The position numbers were made by a program, and so were the translations under genes. Shown here piece by piece: positions 1 through 10,264 of a stretch of DNA of 64,000 nt (positions are counted from its first letter, which is position 1; each line of letters begins with the position of its first letter). Below the pieces are notes generated by a model, which did not search any database, was not told where the DNA came from, and was given only the letters and a program-made list of their open reading frames with translations. Source of the DNA: Vermamoeba vermiformis (lineage: Eukaryota; Tubulinea; Echinamoebida); contig JBEWZL010000236.1 in NCBI GenBank assembly GCA_045837725.1, forward strand, positions 248,001 to 312,000. The letters are read 5' to 3'.

Positions 1-866
1 GTACAACCTCGTTGCGCGGAGGAGAACTTGAAAGGCTAACAGAGTTTGTATTAGATCCTGCACTGTTTTTTCGAGGAGGAGTGGGCTGATTTTGAGCGAT
101 ATTAACATTCTTGACTAAAACATTGGTGTTGTTCGAGCTGGAATTAGGTCCATCCGAGATCGTCAACTTTTCGACATCCAATCCCGTGCTCTCGACGCCA
201 GATGTTCGTAAATCTAAAATTAAAAATATTATGGATTAATATTTTTAAATACTCGAAGCTCCTTTAAACATAAGAATTGCTTTTGTAAATTTTTGCGAGC
301 GGATCTCGTGATCCATTCAATGCTCCTTCCATAAATTGCTCTTAATATTTACCTGCATTAACATGCTCTTTTATCCATGCCGCCAAATCGTCCACAGACT
401 GAACAGATATGTTAATCGGAGATCACGACGAAATTTTGCTCGCATAAATTAATATTTTTTGTAAGCGCAGAATAATATAAATTTGATATGAAAATATTTT
501 ATATTAATTCTTAGCGCCAAATTTATCATTAATAAAAGTATAGAAAAGGTCTGGCTAATTCTAAACTGCAAAAAAAAAATTGGATCTTACCCCAATAGGA
601 ACGTCATCCAAAAATATAATAGGAAATCCTTTCTTAAGACTCCTATCGCCTTTTTCTGATAATACTTTTTGCTGGATCTTTTCACGAAGACTAAGATTAT
701 TCGTAAGATCGACTTCTTTGACTTTCTTGCCTTCAATTCCAACACTTTTTAATAGCTCCTTTGCAGTCTTCATATTTTGAATGACTTTAGGGGTCACATT
801 AATTCTCATGAGATACAGGGTGGCGGTACCACCTAATCCCGAAGATCGACCTTGTGCTTCGTCCAT
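1..866 (-). CDS. Glutaredoxin-fold (SH3BGR-like) protein, cut by window edge
   Basis: Spliced minus-strand gene starting at 866, with exons 591-866, 353-398 and 1-213, running off the window start; all junctions are GT-AG and keep frame. The first 90 or so residues form a thioredoxin/glutaredoxin-like module: strand TATLYLMRINVTP, helix KTAKELLKSVGIEG, strand KVKEVDLT, then FPIIFLDDVPIG followed by SVDDLAAWIKEHV. This resembles SH3BGR-like and degenerate glutaredoxins. No CxxC or CxxS active site is visible, so a redox-inactive adaptor role is more likely than disulfide reduction (inference). The third exon is a Ser/Asn/Pro-rich, probably disordered tail. The C-terminus lies outside the window. 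Confidence 0.6.
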
Positions 867-1064
867 TGTATTTTACGATAGCTAGAAGTATCTAAATATA
901 TCGTATCTATGGTGCTCTTCTAGTATAGCGTAAGTTTAAGAATTAGAATTAGTTCGCTGCTTATAAATTCTTTGGTTTGACCAAAGTTTGACCGGATCTG
1001 ATCCATTTTAGGCCAGCTGTCTTTACTTGTTGTTTTTTTATTTACAAAATTAAATTAAATTAAA

Positions 1065-3805
1065 TTAATCGTCGGCAAGCATTTGCAATCCTCGTTTGTT
1101 GATGCTTTGTACCAGATCTTCAACACTGTTCAGGAGCATCACATTCAGCGCTGTTTCCATAGTATTCTTAATCTTGGTTGAGAACAACTTCATTAAGATA
1201 TTATACAGCCAGGCAGCCTTAACAAACATTAGGACAAATGAATCGTATACAACAAATAGTAAGGCCTTACCTTTGCCTCTTTAATGTAGATCTCGATGCC
1301 ATTTACTTTGATATTCAAATTGTTAACTTTAATGCTCGGAATTCCCATGATCGGAGACACGACGTCAAAGATCAACTTGATCTCGCCTCCCTACCCAAGC
1401 GTTAGCTGTATGTAATATCAAGATATGTTCATGAACGTACAAGTATCTTGGCCGACGCTTGACCTTCGTCTGAGAGGTTAGGAAATGCTAATTGACGGTA
1501 CGCCCAATTCAGTGAGACCACGTGCGCAGTCCATTTTTTCACTGAACGAAGGAAAAAGTTAGCGTCGGAGCAACTTCCGAGAAGCGTGTAATGTTACCTT
1601 CAATTTCTAATTTGGTCGACGTGAAATTGACTATCACATCGTCAGGGTCCACTATTGTCTCGTCCTCTGGCTGTCGCAGCACCATGTCATTCACCAAATA
1701 ATTCACTTCTCCGATCGGCGTTGCCGTGACATCCCTGAACAATTTCAATTAACATATTGCCTTATATGGTAATAATACGTACTCGAACTCGTTCTCAATG
1801 TCGCCTATGTCAAATTGGTCTTCCAAGAAGGTCAATATCTCCGTCTTGATCGCCAGTTTAATGTCATCAACATCTTGGTGCGCGACTGCTCTGAAGAACG
1901 AAATCAAGGAGTTCTGTGACTCTTGTTCAAATCGTTGTTGAATCTCCATTTTCAATGCTTCAGACAACTTTTGATATTCGGGCGATTCAATCACTTCGTT
2001 GTAATGTGAAAAAATGTATTGCAAGCAAATGAACTTCATGCTTTCTGACAACGAGTCTGTGATATCTAACAGCTCACATACAGTCTCCGTATCTATATAT
2101 ATGTTAATATATCGTATTTAAATCAATTTTGAATTCAACGTACCGATATTATCTTTAATAATTTTTTCGCAGTATTTCTGCAGACTCGGGACCATGAACT
2201 GATTTGCAGCTAAAAATACGCCCAATGCATTTGCAGGTGTGACTTGGTTCTCGCGCAATCTTCCGTTCATATATATACATTCGAGCATAATCAAAAAACT
2301 GTTGAAATCGGGACAATCTTCCAACTTGATCTCGTTCAATTCTTTTTCTTTCATGAAGCCCATAAACATCGCTTTGAAATATTCGCCTGCATAAAGAACG
2401 TTAAATTTCCTAAAAAGGAAAAATCCGCGGTGACTTACACGAAGAGACTAAAACGATTTTGTGACAGTGAATTGGTTTGTTGTTGATAATTAATGTAACG
2501 TCGCTATTAAAATCTTCTTTTAACGATCGAATTTTCATCTTATCGTCGTCCGTTTCCAAATAAGGCAATTCTGCGTCTTGATCTTGGTCATCCTGATTAC
2601 TGCCCTTATTTTTCTGCAGATTCTCTAGTGCATCAAAGTGCTTAAAGTTCAATGCTTTAAATGCCTTCAAAAAGTCCGTATTGAAGGTCGAAGGCTCGCA
2701 GAACGCTTCATCTGCTTGCTCGCAAATTTGTCGCAGTCTGTTTAACCCTAGTAGTTGTGCCTCCAAATACACGCTATGTAATTCTTCATCTGCTAAACTG
2801 TTGTCGTAGTTAGTTAGTGCCTTCTGAGTATAATAACCATAACTCGTAATGATAGGCTAGCTATACTTACTTGGCTTGATCCGTGTACAAATATCTAGTC
2901 ACTTTCAACAACGTGTTTTCTTTCATTTCCATCTCTAGTCGTTTCTTCTTGCCTAAAATAAGATGTTAATATACACTGTGTTATATATAGAGTAATACTA
3001 ACCTTGTTCGAATGGAATGCTCGATAACAATACTTGCAAATACTCAGATCTGGCAGCTAAGATGAACTGATGTGCATGAACTTCCTTATTATCAGACGTT
3101 ACTAGTATCACGTCGCTGAATGTCGGGTCGTTAATGGCACTGGTCAAAGCTGTCGCTAACAATGGCACCGGCGAGATTTCCACCTGCATTCAAATAACCA
3201 GTTCAGAAAACGAATCACAAGATTACGAAGAATAGTGGATATCTCTAGTATATTTTAATACTATTTCGCTTGAATAATACTACAGGTCAGTCAAGGTTGA
3301 CAAAATCTTAGATCGCAAGATCAAGACCGAAATAGTGACACCACTTTGTAAGAACAGATTATTTCATATTAATTATATTTATATTTTTAAAATGCTTAAG
3401 TGAGCGATATTGTCGTAAAATTAAGCATAGGAAGCATTTTTGGTAGGATCAGAAATTTACTTACGAATTTTTCCTCTTTTCTACGCGGCGGAATGGCTTC
3501 ATTTTCAAATCCAGTGTCGTCATTTAACCCAAGATTGGCTAATATGCTCTAATTTAATTATTAGAACGATCACATAATTACATCCGGAAATTGAACGGAC
3601 AAAATTACTTCCGAAATTTTTAAATTCAACAGTAATTAACGCACTATTATTACAAATATAATATAGAGCTTACCATATTCGTGGGATGATTTAATAAATA
3701 TTCTATGGACTCTTCAACATCATTCTGATGTAATTGTAGAACTTGCGTCAATACAGGCCTATCAATATGCGGAAACATAGCCGCAAGTTCATTAACCTCG
3801 CTCAT
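1065..3805 (-). CDS. CUE-BTB-BTB/BACK-TULIP multidomain protein
   Basis: Multi-exon gene; main exons are 3674-3805, 3465-3548, 3003-3183, 2871-2952, about 2439-2826, 2144-2386 and further exons down to the stop at 1065. The order is an N-terminal CUE-like ubiquitin-binding helix set (ELAAMFPHIDRPVLTQVL, then SIEYLLNHP), BTB domain 1 (FSDVILVTSDNKEVHAHQFI to VTRYLYTDQ), BTB domain 2 (SDVTLIINNKPIHCHKIVLV to VPSLQKYCEKII) with a BACK-like helical region, and a C-terminal segment resembling the N-terminal barrel of the BPI/LBP (TULIP) lipid-binding family (TPIGEVNYLVNDMVL, WTAHVVSLNWAYRQLAFP, AAWLYNILMKLFS). BTB/BACK proteins commonly serve as Cullin-3 adaptors; a lipid-binding tail would be unusual. 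The splice after LYTDQA is unresolved: a 28-nt intron fits the frame, and a longer alternative would drop part of BTB 1. Confidence 0.72.
2406..2421. promoter_or_regulatory. Intronic CArG palindrome
   Basis: TTTCCTAAAAAGGAAA in an intron of the BTB-TULIP gene. Confidence 0.6.
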
Positions 3806-3972
3806 GGTAGTATTATACTATTATATTGACTCGTATGTGTGATTGCTGATCTATGAATAAAAAATGATTTTCTAGAATCAACATTATTTTTCCACCATTC
3901 ATCGAGCAACATAACAATATCAACGTAAATTATACGTTGTAATTAATAATCGCTAGGTGTTCTACAGATAAG

Positions 3973-4843
3973 ATGGCTGACAATAACAAAAAGCAAAAGA
4001 CGGATGCCGCTGGCTTGGGCGAGGCTAAAGTAAGCTATATAATTTTGTAATAATTTTTAAAAATCACTTTATGGTGTTTCGAATGTTTCCCACTCGATAC
4101 AATACGAATTATCATGAAAATTATTTTTTGGGATCCGGGTTGCTGTGCTCGCGTAACACGAATTATCTGCATGGCATTCCCTTACACGTCTTTTTTTAAT
4201 TATAGAAAGGCATGACTTGGTGCGTTTGCGTGGACGGTAGCGACAAAGCAGATGGTGCCTTTCAATGGACTGTCAACACGATGAACAAAGAGAAAGTACG
4301 TTAATTAAACTAATATTACAACCACCTCGTAATTAACAATAATTAATAGGACACTTTGGTTGTGTTGAACGTCTCCGAGAAAGTCAGCAGTACCATGAAA
4401 AATTATAGCAAATTCTTCAGCAAAATCGAGGCAAGTTCTGAGCTCTAATTATACTACATTAAGGAATATATTATTATAATAGTACTAACGCAAGCTCTTT
4501 TATTGTAGGCTGAGTTGAATGAAGAAGTCAAAAATCATCAACAAGAAATTGTCCACCGCTACGAGCAGAAATGCAAAGAATTGAACGTAAGTTACTTAAA
4601 TATGCTAATTATAATATATTGACATATATTGACAATAATTTGTTTCATTAGCTCCATTTTTCAGTGAAAGGCATTATCGCTGCCAATGCCCGCGAAGAGA
4701 TCTGCCACTACGTCGAGCACAATGACGTTGATAATCTCGTGCTGGGCAAGCGCGGCATGAGTGACAGTGAACGACTGCTTTTGGGCTCCACGACTGAATA
4801 TTGCGTCAGACACGCGCACGCTAATGTTATTGTCGTTAAGTAA
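3973..4843 (+). CDS. Universal stress protein (UspA fold)
   Basis: Five exons, from ATG 3973 to TAA 4843. After a short basic N-terminus come the first strand MTWCVCVDGSD, a central helical region and the C-terminal nucleotide-binding signature LGKRGMSDSERLLLGSTT ending in HANVIVVK, the usual G-x2-G-x9-G(S/T) arrangement of ATP-binding USP proteins. The protein is about 150 residues, normal for a single-domain USP. The intron after ATCGAG starts with GC rather than GT (GCAAGT, 4432 onward); the nearby GT alternative gives a stop, so a GC-AG intron is the best reading. The first intron carries a GGATCC at 4131. Role: cytosolic stress-linked nucleotide-binding protein (family knowledge). Confidence 0.85.
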
Positions 4844-5044
4844 ACATGCCTCTATAATCAATATCTCACCTTAAATATTGCCCTGTAATGTATTAACTCA
4901 TTAGAGTACAATACAAAGACAAAATACTACTAATACTAATAATTTTGCTGGCAACTACATAACGAGATCAGGATCCGTAGTTAAAAAATTCTCCGAGTAT
5001 CCTCTTAGTTCTTAATTAGTCTAATTATTCCTATTTATTACAAA

Positions 5045-6311
5045 TTACATTGTTATTTGTTTCTTTTTCTTATTGTTCAACGATTGAAAGAGCGGATCCA
5101 AGAGTTGAGTCCACTGGTCAAAAGTCCAGTCGGAACCAGCATTAGTAGTAACACCGTTGACTGCGAACATAGGTGTGCCGTACATGCCCTTGCTGGTAGC
5201 AAACTATTTCAAGGAAATTATCAGTTTCAATACGCCGTGTAACGAGTTTCTCGAAAGACATCAGATCCGCGGTCAAATCAAAAAGCTTCAGCTAACTAAT
5301 TAAACACTCTATGCATCGCTATCGGTCAATTGCTAAATAATTTTGCCTAATCATTACCTTCCAGCTCACGCGAGAAGCGCTGTCAATGTCCGAATCTGCC
5401 ATGCCTTGAACCAATTGGTTCTTAGAAACACCGATCTGCGTGATCAAATCTCCGATCTGCGAGATAACTTGGTTCATCGACTTGTTGGCGGTAGGAGCGT
5501 TGTAAAAGCTTTGTTGATTGGCGAAAATCAGATCGGTCCACTTCCAAATCAAGTTTTCGTTGACTTCAGCAGCAACAGCGCCCTAATTAGATCATCCATA
5601 TTAGTATCGATATCATTTCGTCGTATTTTGCCTGAACTGGACAGTTGGGCCGGATCCAGCATTTTTAGGGCAAATTGAATTATGTTTGAGACTTACAGCC
5701 TTTTGCAACAAGAATGAGTTGTGATGGTAAGGCAAGGCTAATATATGCATAACGAACTGCAATTTTTGTGGTCCATAGTGCTGCAAGACTAAAAAAGAAC
5801 GGGTAAGGCGCTGTCCGAGATTTTTCTTTGTAAAATTCTTTCCAACAATACATTTTATTGTATGTTACGTAGTATTAAAATCCATAAATATAGTTATAAA
5901 ACTAGAATTAATTACCTTGCTTGATGATGGGATAGGAAGCAGAGGAATCCGGGCATTGGAAGTCAAAATAAGCTTCGAGCAAGACTGGTGCACTATCCGA
6001 GCCTTGTTGGTAACCTGAATAATAATATTAATATGTTATTTATCAGATAAAATAGATATTTATTTATAAAAGAATCTTCTAGATCTGATCCGAAGCTAGG
6101 CCGTGGTCTGAAAACGTATTTATTTATTTACTGCGTAAATTTGACCAACTAACTAATTATTATTTTTACTCGAATTTTAATTGGCCTTAAGGAAACCAAA
6201 TTGAAAAGCTGAGGGATCCTTACCATCGTAAGTGGGGGGGATTGGAGGCTGCGACATTGCTCCAGCAAATATAGCCGATAGTGCTAATACTACTAACAAT
6301 AAATTGTTCAT
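5045..6311 (-). CDS. Secreted DsbA-like thioredoxin-fold protein with CPDS motif
   Basis: Spliced minus gene, ATG at 6311, stop at 5045. The N-terminus MNNLLLVVLALSAIFAGAM is a clear signal peptide. The mature protein has the DsbA/FrnE layout: strand VLLEAYFDFQCPDS with the active-site position at the start of a helix, the helical insertion (about VAAEVNENLIWKWTDLIFA to QGMADSDIDSASR) and the returning strand MYGTPMFAVNGVT, which holds the cis-Pro loop. The active site reads CPDS, so the resolving cysteine of CxxC is replaced by Ser. CxxS variants favour isomerase-like or non-redox roles (family knowledge). The C-terminus is lysine-rich (NNKKKKQITM). It is convergent with the USP gene, about 200 bp away. 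Confidence 0.78.
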
Positions 6312-6445
6312 TTGTGTTGCATCAACTTGACAAAATATTCGTCTCAAGGAGCGGAGCCAAAATTGAAAATGACCGCGGCGAAGCGGGACCGCAAAACAAT
6401 ACTTAGTAATATTACACTAAATAACACTTTATTTACCACGCGTAT

Positions 6446-8606
6446 TTACAGTGGATCCGGATGGAAGTAAAAAGCGATGGCCAAAATGCCGTAAATTACA
6501 ATCATCAGTGCACCGTGCAGCCAATGCGCTTGCCCTTCTCTCGTCCATTTGTTCATAATAAAGGCAGGCACGAGCACCGATAGTACTTCCAATAAGAGGA
6601 ACTTGAGCGACAAACTAATGTTCGCGATCCAGCCAATAATGACGAGAATAGGGGCCATCAATATAAACATGAGAGTGCTGCTGAAGATCAATTGTGCAGT
6701 GACTCCTTCAATATGGCCTCGAAGGGTCGCTCTGGCCATCGCAAAATTATCCGCTACGTGGCTCACTACATCCGGTACAAAACCATCAGTACTCAACTTT
6801 AAATGGTATATTCGTTGTAAATATACTAATACTGACCTGAAGGTATGACGATCATGCCTAAGAACGTATAACTAAGTCCCCATTCGCTATGTACCTGCGG
6901 CAAAGTCGACAGCATTAAAATGGTCTCCAATACCAATAGAACACCTAAACAATATCATTAGCTCATTATTGTAGTGTTACAATTGAAGTTCGTACCTGCT
7001 ACGAGAAATAGAATGACAGAACCAACGAGGGTAATCTTTGGATCTTTTCCGTCTTGGATGTCAATGAAGCTCGCTTTGTGAGTCTTGCTCAACAATACAA
7101 TAAATAGTACCAGCCATAACTATTAACAACAATGACGTCGCGCGAGACATTTTGAGCAAACCAACGGCTCCAAGGTTGCCTAAAAAAATGTTGCCTTATT
7201 AGGTCCAATTGCTATATTAAACAGCCCGAAATCGATACATAAACGCGATATATTTTCTGAGACTTACCAACTGATAGCGACAACACGAATGGAATGAGCA
7301 AGCTACACAATCCAAGCAACATAATCAACGAGTTCATATGCAGTGGTCGCGAGTTAATATTTACATAGTCGTTGTGTGCACTGCCTATAAATACGATGTT
7401 CATAATTAATACACAAAAGGAAGCATTAATGAGTTGATTTCTAGAACAAAAAAATTGACGCGTACCTGAGAGCAAACTGACGCCAAACACGACCAATAAT
7501 TTACATAAAGCGAAGCCTAATATCAATGCCTGCACTAGCCTCGTCAAGCCAGTAGTCAATGCTAAATATACATGCCATGTTAGTGTTATTGAAGGATGTC
7601 TATGCCAACCAAAAGTGATGATTGGAACTCGTGTACCACGTACCAATTATAGTTATAATTAGCTCAGCTGCATTAACGACAATAAAATTAATAGCTAATT
7701 TAGCCTTTTTAGGACAGTTCTTAACCATATTCTTAATGGAATACCGCTACATTACTATTGTCAGTATTATATTTCGGATCCGAAACTACTGTGAACTTAC
7801 CAATAACCATACTAACGGTATCATACTAACTATAGACAATACAAAATCGGCGATATAACCGAAGTTGACTAAATGACCTGTTTTTGAAGGTTGAGAATTA
7901 TTAGTAGGTGAGATCGGATCTTTGAGCCTTGTTAAGAACGTACTGATTAAAGTGAATGGAACTGCCGCTAGTAAGAAATTAATCCAACTGCTAATCAGTA
8001 CTGTTAATATGCCTTGCATATGGTCTCTAAACGTCACTAATTGTAAAAACATTGGTTAGATCCACTGCGTGCGCCATAATTGACAGCAATCATACTCTTT
8101 TTCTTGCGTGTATTTCGCGCCTCTTCAACGTCCTCATCGTCATGCCTCTCACTAAGTACAATAATAAATAATTTGTTATTTTAGGGACAGTCATATGAAA
8201 CATACGGCATTGGTTCTTCAGCAACATTCGACAAGGCACGAGAGCTCATTTTAGGCGGCACAACCTGTAAAAATTATTACATAATTTAAAAGAAAATATA
8301 GCATACTTATTATTAATCGAAGTTTATATTTGATATATGGTCCAATAAAGCTATAAACTGTTCTGCTTAAATAATTAACGGAATTTACAGGAGTAAAATA
8401 GGAACAAAATAGCGCTTGTTAGGACTAATAATGCTCGATAATAATTATTTCAATTTTTTACAATGCAAATGGAGAATATTAAAAGCGTAACTGACACGCA
8501 AGTAAATCCAACTTACACTCTGAATATTCTCTTCTTCGTCTTCTTCTAAGTAGTCCTCGTCTTCTAATAGGTGAACGAGCTCTTGTCCTTGATCTTTACG
8601 CGACAT
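6446..8606 (-). CDS. CAX-type Ca2+/H+ antiporter, one apparent frame break
   Basis: Minus gene from ATG 8606 to TAA 6446. An acidic cytosolic N-terminus (ELVHLLEDEDYLEEDEEENI) leads into about eleven hydrophobic segments. Family landmarks are the degenerate first alpha-repeat FIVVNAAELIITI, then LTRLVQALILGFALCKLLVV, LLSKTHKASF between repeats, EWGLSYTFLGMIVIP, and the last two helices after GHIEGVTAQLIF. These match vacuolar cation/proton exchangers, which load Ca2+ or other divalent cations into acidic stores. Two points do not resolve: a one-base frame change between SLLLIV and WLVLF (about 7114), inside a conserved helix, and the splice just before STDGFVPDVV (about 6800). Either a sequencing error or a damaged gene would explain these. 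The repeat motifs are weaker than in classical CAX, so cation choice is uncertain. Confidence 0.7.
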
Positions 8607-8832
8607 GGAACTGCTTCTAACAAAAATTAAACTTTCGTAAATGAGCACGCGCACCGAGTCACGCCAGCTTCTAAATCACAAATACAGAGTGACAGGCACA
8701 CCCGTTGTAGCAAAGATGTACAACAGTATTCTTTCGTTAAGATGCCGTAATCAGAATCAAGCGAGCGTACTGTACAAAATTGCTCGATCGGGATGCGATC
8801 AGCTTACTTTAGTTGTTGTTTGTATTTACAAT

Positions 8833-10177
8833 TTAATGCTTCTTGTGAGAAGTGCTCATAGTGTGCTTGAACGAGGGCATAGCCTTCTCTTTGAAGGAGT
8901 TAGGGCTGTTCGGGTTAAAGTTGGCGTAGATGCTGTTCAAAATGCTAGCCAAGCGAATACCACCGGCAATCAATTGTTGCTTGATAATAGGGAAGTTCTT
9001 GTTGAAGTAGTTGTCGGCCAAGTAGGGCAAATCTTGATCGGGAGCGTTATCCTCCTACATCCGAATGAAAAATCAGAATCTGGCTTGCAAGGGGGTAGAT
9101 TGATATAAATTTGGAATTTCTCTTATTCAGAAACTCAGTACGATGTGATACTCTCAAAGAATTCAAGTCACAGTTGATCATCTTGTAAGAGGAGCGAAAA
9201 TCAAATCCGCGGGGAGCTGGTGATCCAGCCCAAGGCTCATACGAAGAGACAACTTACCGGTAAGATATTGTAGCATGCAGTTCTGGTGTAGTAGAACGAG
9301 CTGTTAGCCCAACGAACAGGATCCATGGTCTTAGTGTAGTACGGGATCAGATTAGGGTTGTTGTTGATCACGTCAGTCAACTCTTCAGCGAAGGACTCAT
9401 AATCACTGTCTATAATAATAATGTATTAATAATCTGCCACTTAGACGGGCGGTGCACGAAGACTTACTGTGGTGGTAGATGAGGCCAGTATCCCAAACGC
9501 TATGGAGCTCTTCGTGCTCCTTACGATCGTACAATTGTACCTTTCGGTTGTTGCCACCACGATCGGCAGTGTAGCTCACCTAAAGAGAATCATTAATAAA
9601 CAATCGACCGACGAATCTGATTTGAAAAATCTTTGGCACTCCCAATTTAATAATAAATTTGTGATAAAATGAATAAATATGATATAAATTTCTCATTATG
9701 AGCGAAATTATCGTTAGCACTTACGTGGAGGGGCTGATGTACATCTCCAACGAAATGAACCAAAAATGCCAAAGGACTGGGAGTATCCTCGTGCCAATTG
9801 TCATTGGGCACATAGTAAGGAGTGGTGGTTTGCAAAATTTTAGTGTAATTCAGAATGGCACCAACGACACAGAGGTTATTCGAGGGGCATCCAACTGACA
9901 TGGTAAATTCAGTAGCGTCCAAGGGCATGTCGACGAAGTGCAAGGGAGTGGACCAGGCACCGTGAGAGGTCGCGCGGTAGGTGTCGGGTTGAGGAGCGAT
10001 GTCTACGATGGTAGTATCTTGGCCAAGCCAGACACTGCATGCAGATTGCGCGTTGTCGGTCAACAAAGATTGAGCGATAGCTGCAACGACCTTGTGGCCT
10101 TCAACACCCCATGCGACTACGGCAGGGCAAAGAAACACTCCAATGAGTGCAATCACCGCGAGTGTTGTGGTTTTCAT
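8833..10177 (-). CDS. Secreted S1/P1-type nuclease
   Basis: Four exons, ATG 10177, stop 8833. A signal peptide (MKTTTLAVIALIGVFLCPAV) precedes mature WGVEGHKVVAAIA, the hallmark N-terminus in which Trp1 and a His bind zinc. Further zinc-ligand signatures are STPLHFVDMP, LVHFVGDVHQPLH, the spliced YTADRGGNN and the LHSVWDTGLI helix. The length of about 330 residues fits class I nucleases that cut single-stranded DNA and RNA, here likely secreted or phagolysosomal for nutrient release (inference). An in-frame upstream Met at 10276 would run into the divergent neighbour and precede the signal peptide, so I start at 10177. Only about 87 bp separate it from serine palmitoyltransferase. Confidence 0.93.
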
Positions 10178-10264
10178 ACTGCGGATTTGAAATATTTTGC
10201 ACGAAGGAAAAACAATCAGTTGTTTTGTATTTTTGACCGAGTAAGCACTGCTCCCGACTTGAAA
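10178..10264. promoter_or_regulatory. Shared divergent promoter, 87 bp
   Basis: The start codons of the S1/P1 nuclease (minus) and serine palmitoyltransferase 2 (plus) face away from each other with 87 bp between them, so both promoters and 5' UTRs must fit here. No palindrome or TATA box stands out. Confidence 0.55.

Noticed and set aside
8030-8075. A 29-nt intron in the CAX gene
   Set aside because: A 59-nt intron with donor after RKKK keeps frame and avoids an extreme intron length.
8641-9108. Plus-strand 155-codon frame
   Set aside because: Lies antisense to the last exons of the S1/P1 nuclease, which has strong family motifs; the plus frame has none.
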